Shown here piece by piece: positions 56,858 to 64,000 of a stretch of 64,000 bases of DNA. The position numbers were made by a program, and so were the translations under genes. Under the pieces are notes generated by a model that worked only from the letters and a program-made list of their open reading frames with translations, had not been told where the DNA came from and made no database searches. The stretch covers positions 1,550,001 through 1,614,000 of the forward strand of contig BTPP01000009.1 in NCBI GenBank assembly GCA_037102815.1, given 5' to 3'. Every line of letters starts with the position of its first letter. Position 1 is the stretch's first letter. The stretch comes from Neurospora intermedia. Taxonomy: Eukaryota > Ascomycota > Sordariomycetes > Sordariales > Sordariaceae.

Positions 56858-59713
56858 ATGAGCGAGAAGCGTGATGGACTTCACCAGGAGATATGCCGGG
56901 TTGTCGAATCCATTCAAGACGAAGACCTATTCATCCTCGCCCGCATAGCTCTCTGCTGGCTCTGCGTCTCCGCGCGCCCCATCCAGTCCCAAGAACTCTG
57001 GCTTGCCCTCCTGATACAGCAAACACACTCAACCAAAGGCAGCGATCAGCTTGATGTATTCATCAACAACAAGGGCGTGGTGTCTTTTGACGAGGAGACC
57101 GCCATTGCTTCCCTCACCGGCCTGCTCAGAGGCTTGGTATCTTTTCACCCGGACACTCGCAACCCGGGCCGCAACAATGTCGCCCTGAGCGACCCCGAAC
57201 TGGCCACGGTCATGTTTGAGTTAAGAAGTTCGGACCTACCTGCGCCGGTGCAGCGACTGGGCTTCAATGTCCAGCAGGCAAACATGATTGTTACTGGGCA
57301 ATGCGCCGTCATCATCAGCAGGACTGTTCTCCGGTTGGGCCATGTGTACGACCAGAATGCCCCCACGTCCTCGCTGGTGCTTTACGCTTGGACACACTGG
57401 ACCAGACACTGGAGTTTGGCCAGGTGGGACCTGTCTGATCCTGACGAAGGTGCCGTGGCTGAGATGATGATGATCGGTGTCATCACCGATACATTGGTCT
57501 TCCTACTGGTGCTCAACGACTTCTTGACAGGCCCTATTTCCATACCCGCAACTGAAGACCGGGTCCGGTGTACGGGACTTGTCAAACAGGCTCAGGACGC
57601 GCTGGAGAGGCCCATTTATCTACTATCCGTGATGGCAACGGGAAGCTCTTCCACTTGGTGTATCCGCTTGCATCAAGCCCGGCAGGGATTTGAACGGCGC
57701 CCGAACGAATTCGTGCCAATGAAGTTAGGAGCTCCCCCGAGTGCGCTCACCAAGGTCCAAACAGTATGGATCGACCATGTCCCTAGAAAACTGCGTCAGT
57801 TCTACGACGATGCCAACGGCCTGACAGCAACGCTCATCTACATCTTCGCCGACCTAGCTCGTGACCTGCGCTCGCTCGCAGTGATTATCGCTCAGAAGCC
57901 CATCTACGAGGAGCTCCTGAAAGAGTATGACAGCTGGCTACCGCTCGACATTCTCCTGAATGTTGCCAACTTCATGGAAGGCATAGCCAGCTACCCCTTC
58001 ATGTCAGAGTTACCCCACGGCAACACCCATAACCCCTTGATCATCAAGGAACCAAGCGACCCCGACTATGACACGGCCTTGTTGGTTCTTAGTCGACTGA
58101 CAAAGGAGGGGTCCCGCGCCACGACCAAGCCCAAGACCCAGAACTCATCGGTGGACTATCAACTGGCAACGAATGCAGCCCAATCGCATACTCTCAGTAT
58201 CTCCCCTTATCGACTACGCGCTGCTGCTTTCCTTGAGAAAGCCAAAAGTCTCTGTCAACGCTCCAATACCCCAGCAACAACGTACACCATCAACGATATC
58301 CGCTTCCTCTCCCAACGTACCTCCTCCTCCTCCTTTGCCACTTTCCCCCAGCTCCAAGGAAGAGGAGGGGGAGCGGGATCTATGCTCACACGCTTCATAC
58401 CCTCCCGCCTCTCGCGCCTCCTCCGCGGCGGACCTGCCACCTCCTCTTCCTCTTCCTCCCAGTCTCAACCCCCTTCTACCAATACCAACACCGGCACCAA
58501 TCCGGAAACCACCACCACAACCACCGACGACAACAGCGGTGGCCTCCCCACATTCCTCGACAACTTTGCTGCCGGCGCCTTCACAGGCGGCGCCTACGAC
58601 CGGTGGCCACTCCTCAAAGCCGCTCTGCTCTCCTCCGGCCACTTCTCCGCCTTTCTTTACCTCTTTATCGCCATCTTGGTGAACCACATCCGCACCATCC
58701 TCTGCCCCTGGCTAGGTAACTGGATGTGGTACACACCCATGGAGGACCTCCGCCTGGTTTTGGGAGGGAGTAATAATCCGGCCTTCTTTCTCGAGTACGC
58801 GCTAGGATTCAGTTGGTGGTGGTACGCCTTTTCGTTTGTGCAGAAGTTCGTGTGGGATTTGGCAGGGGGGGTGGCGGTTGCCGCGCTGACTATTGATGGG
58901 GTTCCTTCCACCATCGATGGGACGATACTATCGACGCTCAACCTGGTATCTGACGATGACTCGGACGACTCCGACTCCGACTCGGCGGCGATGAAAAGAA
59001 GAAACGAGAAGCAAAGAAAGTGGAAGACAAGAAAACTCGAGGCAGTTAAAATCGGCTACCTAGTCTGGGCCCTCGCCACTCTCGAACACATGTTCGCTCG
59101 CTCCCTCAACACCGTCACCTTTCTCATTGCCTGGTACAAACTTGCCTTTCGGGGCGGCGACGCCGAGCACCTGGCCATGGTCTCGATAGCCATCAAGAAC
59201 TGGACGCGCATGCCGCTGCATGTGTCACAGGTGTACTGGTACACGATGAACGCGCTGTGGCCGATTGTGCTGAGTGCGGTGGTGCTGGCGGTCGCGGGAC
59301 AGCCGGGCATGTTGATTGTGCTTGGCACCATTGTGGGCGGGGTGGCGGCGGTGATCAGGTATAGGAGTACCGTGTTTATTGCGTTGGAGGTGAGCGGTGT
59401 TTTTGTCGTTATGGGGTTGTTGGTTGTTTCGGCGGTCTTGTTGGCGGTGGAGTTTGTGGAGGATCCGGTGGGATTGAAGGTGAGCACGGCGGTGGCGAGG
59501 AAGAGAGGCGTTAGGGCGAGAGCGGTGTTGAGCGAGAGAGCGAAGGGTAGGACGAAGATACTGGCGAGAGAGGGGGCGCTTTCGCTTTGGGAGGACTCAC
59601 AGCAGGAGCAGCAACGGGATGGCAACGAGCAGGTGCCGCCGGGTGAAGCAGAAGCTGAGCGAAGTAGTGTTGCCGTGGATACTGAGAAGGGGCGCCATGA
59701 AAAGACTGAGTAG
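56858..59713 (+). CDS. NLR-like post-NACHT region fused to membrane segments
   Basis: Single frame of 951 codons. The start (ICRVVESIQDEDLFILARIA, then ALCWLCVSARPIQSQELWLA) resembles the winged-helix-like segment that follows the NACHT domain in fungal NLR proteins, and YAWTHWTRHW resembles the next conserved piece. No NACHT Walker A (GxxxxGK) is present in the frame or in the 800 bases upstream. Residues about 500-560 are Ser/Thr-rich. Hydrophobic segments then begin near 590 (FLYLFIAILVNHIRTILC), 645 (FSWWWYAFSFVQKFVWDL), 750 and 800-870 (GMLIVLGTIVGGVAAVI; GVFVVMGLLVVSAVLLAVEF). A Glu/Arg-rich tail ends it. It could be a membrane-bound derivative of an NLR or an N-terminally shortened gene. 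Confidence 0.65.
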   Translation: MSEKRDGLHQEICRVVESIQDEDLFILARIALCWLCVSARPIQSQELWLALLIQQTHSTKGSDQLDVFINNKGVVSFDEETAIASLTGLLRGLVSFHPDTRNPGRNNVALSDPELATVMFELRSSDLPAPVQRLGFNVQQANMIVTGQCAVIISRTVLRLGHVYDQNAPTSSLVLYAWTHWTRHWSLARWDLSDPDEGAVAEMMMIGVITDTLVFLLVLNDFLTGPISIPATEDRVRCTGLVKQAQDALERPIYLLSVMATGSSSTWCIRLHQARQGFERRPNEFVPMKLGAPPSALTKVQTVWIDHVPRKLRQFYDDANGLTATLIYIFADLARDLRSLAVIIAQKPIYEELLKEYDSWLPLDILLNVANFMEGIASYPFMSELPHGNTHNPLIIKEPSDPDYDTALLVLSRLTKEGSRATTKPKTQNSSVDYQLATNAAQSHTLSISPYRLRAAAFLEKAKSLCQRSNTPATTYTINDIRFLSQRTSSSSFATFPQLQGRGGGAGSMLTRFIPSRLSRLLRGGPATSSSSSSQSQPPSTNTNTGTNPETTTTTTDDNSGGLPTFLDNFAAGAFTGGAYDRWPLLKAALLSSGHFSAFLYLFIAILVNHIRTILCPWLGNWMWYTPMEDLRLVLGGSNNPAFFLEYALGFSWWWYAFSFVQKFVWDLAGGVAVAALTIDGVPSTIDGTILSTLNLVSDDDSDDSDSDSAAMKRRNEKQRKWKTRKLEAVKIGYLVWALATLEHMFARSLNTVTFLIAWYKLAFRGGDAEHLAMVSIAIKNWTRMPLHVSQVYWYTMNALWPIVLSAVVLAVAGQPGMLIVLGTIVGGVAAVIRYRSTVFIALEVSGVFVVMGLLVVSAVLLAVEFVEDPVGLKVSTAVARKRGVRARAVLSERAKGRTKILAREGALSLWEDSQQEQQRDGNEQVPPGEAEAERSSVAVDTEKGRHEKTE

Positions 59714-59957
59714 GTAGGTATAAGGAGGGAGGCAGGGAACAATAGTTGAGGCATGAACCATCATGTAGTATAGCTATCATTGAGACATTACAGAATAAGG
59801 CATCTATACTTTTTTTTTTTCCCCAACTTTTGCTTTTCCCTAGCCGTCGCTGTTATGAGAGGACGTGGAAGACCTCCTCGACTAGGTACTCGCAGCTTCT
59901 CAACTATGTCCTCCCTCCTCCCAGCTGAACATCAAAGACCCTTCCTCCTCCCTAGAC
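59714..59957. other. Convergent intergenic region
   Basis: Short gap between the 3' ends of the NLR-like membrane gene and the GPI-anchored protein gene; both terminators lie here. Confidence 0.4.
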
Positions 59958-60881
59958 CTAGAGCGCCGCAACAGCAGCGACAAGCCCAGCCAACGCCGCA
60001 GCCGCGGCAAAGGTTTGCTTGGGAGCGCCCACGTTCCCCGAAACTGTAGTCGACGAGGTACTAGCGCTGCCACTCCCACTGGCACCAGTCACTCCCGCCC
60101 CCGCCGCAGTCGTCGTCGTCGCTGCCGCCGCCCCCGTGCCGGTCGTCTTTGGCGGGTATGCGCTCGTCAAGGAACAATCATAGGTATTCCTCGCGCACGC
60201 CACGCTCACATAGACGCTCATATAATTATCATAAACACTCGTGCACTCCTCATAGTCCTTATGCGGCATCATAAGACTGAACAATACATCCTCGTAAACC
60301 GGCTTGCACGCGTTCGCCAGGCTCGTAACCTCGGATTGATGAGCTGACAGATAACTGGCGCTCGCGGAGCTGTAGGCCGAGTAGGTCGAAGCCAAGCTCG
60401 CCGGCGGGGTCAAGGGGCTGGTGTATGTCCCGCAGACGGCCGCGTGGCCGTCATCAGCGTAGCCGCTGGTGGCCGTCCAGCTGTCTTCGTCCCCGTAGAT
60501 GGCGGTCTCCAACCAGTCTTCGAGCTTGCCAGAGGGCTCGGGGCCGGAGGTCATGAGGGAGGCGTAGGCTAAGCCGCAGGAGGTGTAGAGAGGCTTGAGG
60601 GTGGGAGAGAGGTCAATGGGGAAGAAGTCGTCTTCATGGTCGGATTCGACGTCAATGTCGTCGACCGATGGAACCTGGTCGTCATCACGCTTCTTGAGCT
60701 TTTTCGCGTCGACATATTTGGGACGCGGTTCGGCGCGGAAGGTACCGTGATTCTGGCGAGCCTGAATAGAAGGGGGCTGGGTGACTTCAGGTCCCACCGC
60801 TGCGACGGCGTGGTGAACAGCAGCAAGCGCGGATACGGTAGTGGTTACCGCCGCGAGGGTGGTGAAGGTTCGGAGATGCAT
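59958..60881 (-). CDS. Secreted GPI-anchored protein A
   Basis: Single frame of 307 codons. N-terminal signal peptide (MHLRTFTTLAAVTTTVSALA), then an acidic, KR-containing propeptide-like segment (KKLKKRDDDQVPSVDDIDVE). The core carries LEDWLETAIYGDEDSWT, AAVCGTYTSPLTPPASLAST and SLANACKPVYEDVLFSLMMP, then a Cys pair near ACARNTYDCSLTSAYPP. A Thr/Ser/Gly/Ala-rich stalk leads to a hydrophobic end (FAAAAALAGLVAAVAAL), the expected GPI-anchor signal. The core pattern matches the protein coded at 62435-63186, so the two are paralogues. Cell-wall or surface role inferred. Confidence 0.8.
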   Translation of the reverse strand: MHLRTFTTLAAVTTTVSALAAVHHAVAAVGPEVTQPPSIQARQNHGTFRAEPRPKYVDAKKLKKRDDDQVPSVDDIDVESDHEDDFFPIDLSPTLKPLYTSCGLAYASLMTSGPEPSGKLEDWLETAIYGDEDSWTATSGYADDGHAAVCGTYTSPLTPPASLASTYSAYSSASASYLSAHQSEVTSLANACKPVYEDVLFSLMMPHKDYEECTSVYDNYMSVYVSVACARNTYDCSLTSAYPPKTTGTGAAAATTTTAAGAGVTGASGSGSASTSSTTVSGNVGAPKQTFAAAAALAGLVAAVAAL

Positions 60882-62434
60882 TGTTGGTGTTGGTGCAGTC
60901 TTTTCGGGTTAAGGGGTGGTGATGATGGTGTGATGGGGAAAAACTGTTGACAGGGAAAACGAAGGGAAACGACGCGGCTCATCAACCAACTGTCTTTTTA
61001 TTCTTCTCCCTTGGGGCCCGTCATGTCATTTCCGTCCACCATTGGGTCCAGTCTATTTGGGATAAGTTGGTACCTAGAGGTACTTGCTAGTATTTCGTGC
61101 GGTCAACCACGGGCATTCTCATGCTGTCGTTCTCGCCCGAGATTGCGGTGTCACCTTTTTGGGGTCTTGGCCTGATGTATACAACTAAGCCCCGAAACTA
61201 AGCAAAGACTTGGACAGGGGTTAACTCAATGGGCGTCAGCCGGCTGATTTTAACTGGCCCGGGCCTCTCAGGGAAAGCAACCTGGCGCGCCACAGGGGCA
61301 CGCTCGTTGTTGGTTGTTAGTTTCCTCTTCCCTCGACAGGGCATCAATGCTACCTGATTCTCATTCCAGGCAGCAGGGAGGCTTTCCCCTTCTGTCATTC
61401 GTCTCCAGTTGTCAGATTCCTACCCGTCCTTGCTTTGCTTTCGTTTTAGCGGGAAACCACAGCGAGAACGGGTTTCATATCGCGGATTGTGTTGGTGATA
61501 GAGGTACTAAGCAATGGAAACATGTGATGCAAAGGAGAGGTAGCGGGAGGTACAAAAAAAAGAAAAAAAAAAAAAAACTTGAGTGCGTGGAACGAAGTGA
61601 TAACGTGGTGCTTGCCCGACACTATCGAATACTATTAGCTCTACAGTATGTACCTACGTACCTAGTCACGGTGAGTTTGAAGCTAAAGAAACCAGGGGCA
61701 CCTGGCAGTCCGCCGATTAGCCGGCCGGGAGAGGTGAGCGAGAGGTGAGGGGGAGGAGGAGAGGGTTTATACCTCTACACCCGACTTCCCGGAGCCCACC
61801 AAACTTCCAAGCAGCTGCCTGGCTTACCCGACCTAGGCATTTCCTTCCTTCTAGTATGTCAGGGACGGTCGCGATAGCCTCCTTTCCTGCTTCTTCCGTT
61901 CACTGTATCGGAAATCACTTGATCCGCCAGGTGCCTCTACCTCTAGGATTGGGAGGTACTCGTCGGTGCCTCTAGGCGGGTCCAGTACATACATCGGCCA
62001 TGCAGGTACCTTACATGCATGCAGTGGAATGTGCAGTGCTCACTCGGTGCAAGCTGCACTACACGCTAGAGGTACCGTCCAGGGTACTTACAGCTACCGA
62101 AGGGTGGATACATACGGATGATCATATCACTCCTGTTCCCGGCTGTGAATCTTCGTTCACTTGATCGAATTCCAGTCATCAATATCTGCATTTTTTTGTA
62201 GTAGCATAGAGGTAGGTATCTTGTGAATATCATTACAGTGTTATTATGTTATGAAGGATCCCTCCATCATCATCATCGTCATCCATTTATCCAACGCATC
62301 AAGAAAATCAACTGTACAACGACGATAACGACTTTCCTGTTCGTCTCATTCCATTTACTTTTTCGCATCATTCGTGTTTTCCTAAATTGTACCAAGGGTA
62401 TCATGTCGGGCTTCTTTGGCGACAGTACACTCTT
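60882..62434. other. Intergenic, no supported gene
   Basis: About 1.55 kb between the two GPI protein genes. It includes the promoter of protein A, a short A-rich run (61554-61578), TACCTACGTACCTAG near 61650 and other copies of that motif. No credible frame. Confidence 0.45.
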
Positions 62435-63186
62435 TTAAAGTGCCAAGACGCCCACGAGGCCGGCAAACGCAGCGACGGCGGCCAAGACGGGAGCTGGGAA
62501 GGATTCGGTATTAGCAACAAGTACTTATTTATTTTACATGGAGAACAAGGTGGATATGTTCATCACTCACCAGAGTTCAAACCAGCACCGCTTTTGCCCT
62601 GCAGCCTGGCGACAATGGCCTTGCACTCGGCAGTATTCGTGGCAAAGGAGAGCTCGACCCAATCGCGGACCTTGGTAGGGCAGCTACCAGCCACGCTGCT
62701 CGCGCCCTTGGCCGCCTCAGTCAACCACGCCTCAGCCTCGGATTCGTAGGATGAGAAGGCCGAGGTCAAGGACGTAGGGACGGTGGGGGTCGTCATATCC
62801 GACGTCTCGCAAGCTTTGCCGGCGTCGTTGAGGCCCAGCGTCGTGGTGGACTCCTCCGGAACGGCGGTAAGAATCCAAGACGCCAGATCCGTGTCGGAGG
62901 GATAAGGAGCGGCGTTCTGAATCGACCGCAGCACCGAGCTGAGGCTGTAAACGCAGCTGGTGAACTGGCTGCCCGAACCGGAAATTTCCACTGAAACCTC
63001 ATAGGCCCGCTTGTCCACAGCCTCTGCCTGCTGACCATGCGCCCGGATGGCACCCTGAATAGCCGAACCCTTGAAGATAGGGGCCGGGGTGATCAGAGCG
63101 CCGGGAGCCTCAGCTCGGGGCTGGGGAACAGCTGAAGCTGAAGCGGTGGCGGCCGCAAGGGCAACGAGAAGAGTGTTGGAACGCAT
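62435..63186 (-). CDS. Secreted GPI-anchored protein B
   Basis: Exons 62571-63186 and 62435-62493 join in phase 1 to 224 residues. Signal peptide MRSNTLLVALAAATASASA. The core has ASWILTAVPEESTTTLGLND, ACETSDMTTPTVPTSLTSAF, SSYESEAEAWLTEAAKGASS and VAGSCPTKVRDWVELSF. The short last exon supplies only the hydrophobic end (PVLAAVAAFAGLVGVLAL) that would direct GPI anchoring, so retention of this intron would give a soluble form ending LNSGE. It matches protein A in the order of Cys, Trp and Ser/Tyr motifs. Cell-surface location inferred; function unknown. Confidence 0.82.
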
Positions 63187-64000
63187 TGTGATGAGCGGCT
63201 TGGTTGTTGTTTGGGTTGTGAGGTTGAGGAGTTGGAGTGGGTGAGGTGAGGTGACCTAGGTGCTGAATGTTTTACTCGACTACCTACCTACTTTGGCTGC
63301 TTGGGCGTGCAGCCCCCTTTCTTATATGAACAAACATGACCCTTCGCTTCTTTGAGCTGAACCCGTTTCCGGTCACCATCCCGAGGCCGTGGTGAAATAT
63401 TGCGCCTGATGCACATTGAACAGTGTAGTACCCCGCGCTAGACCCGTGGCTGATAAGTTAGATTCAAGGTCCCTTTTTGGGACATGAACTGATAAATGTG
63501 TTGGTCAATACTTGGCATGAGGCTTCGCGCGCTAGATGGTGGACTGTGAATGGAGGCGCATGGGGTGCCAAGGGATTCAAGGCCCATAGAGCTGAGCCGG
63601 ATACAGCCCTAACTCCATGTTGTGTCACGCCAAAGCCACTATCCTAGGCAACAGACTGCCCAACAGAGCGCAGTGTCCGCCACTGCATCTGATGCCGTCT
63701 TCCGTAACGTCTTTCGCACACGGTGACGGCCAGCCGTTGCATTTTCTGCAGGGACCTAAACTACGCCCAAAGAGGTCACCGAGAGGGCGGCGTGGGCAAA
63801 AGAGATAAGCCTTGTTTCTGTCGCCGGTGACTTGACTCGGGTTTCGGAACAACTGTAGAGAAGCGGGATGTTGGTCGGCTTTGGGTCTGGTGTACAGAAA
63901 TGTTAGTGCTCTTTACCGATTATCAAACGGTTCAATGCAAGTGCGAGCGAGAAGGTCAAACTAGAAAAAAAGTTCTGGTGCGCAGGTACCGTATCAACGT
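63187..64000. other. Intergenic to window end
   Basis: Upstream region of GPI protein B with TACCTACC near 63281, then sequence without any supported gene up to the window edge. Confidence 0.45.

Overview
The window is nuclear DNA from a filamentous ascomycete, most likely a Sordariales species such as Neurospora or a close relative. This rests on short GT-AG introns with CTRAC-type branch sites, compact genes with CT-rich leaders, scattered TACCTACC motifs, and a 7-kb AT-rich block that looks saturated by repeat-induced point mutation (RIP: CpA/TpG depleted, TpA rich, CpG retained). The species was not established by any database search.

Layout. 1-1330 is a secreted tyrosinase (minus strand, running off the left edge). 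3193-12915 is one minus-strand gene coding for an Arg-Ser-ExE mono-ADP-ribosyltransferase domain joined to an ankyrin-like C-terminal region. Its third intron appears to hold a 7.5-kb insertion: two 105-bp inverted terminal repeats (3608-3712 and 11006-11110, 103/105 identical), flanked by TA, enclosing the RIP-mutated block. Divergent from it, 13741-15337 codes for a protein whose N-terminus resembles fungal STAND N-terminal domains and whose C-terminal module is homologous to that of the ADP-ribosyltransferase, with two intron positions and phases in common. A small, frame-disrupted or mis-modelled membrane gene follows (15482-16256).

From about 17 kb onward the window is mostly ordinary chromosome: an acidic Cys-containing protein, a membrane-anchored GH18 chitinase, the divergent ubiquitin-S27a and S26 ribosomal genes, an Arg/Lys-rich hypothetical protein, the COX20 assembly factor, DNA polymerase epsilon catalytic subunit (2283 codons, complete), a DHA2-type transporter with a very long low-complexity tail, a double zinc-knuckle protein, a coiled-coil protein, two large membrane proteins, and two related GPI-anchored secreted proteins.

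Repeats. Between the transporter and the zinc-knuckle gene (45.4-48.2 kb) lie three co-oriented, diverged copies of a tRNA-derived repeat with A-box, B-box and T-run terminator on the minus strand, part of an older local duplication. Inside the RIP block there is a family of three 220-bp repeats, one of them split by an approximately 0.85-kb insertion carrying an 18-bp tandem repeat and a short telomere-like run.

The most interesting signal is at 3.2-15.3 kb: a divergent pair of modular genes that join different N-terminal domains to one shared C-terminal module, with a mobile element sitting at the predicted branch site of one of them. All gene models, splice sites and domain calls here are read by eye from the sequence.
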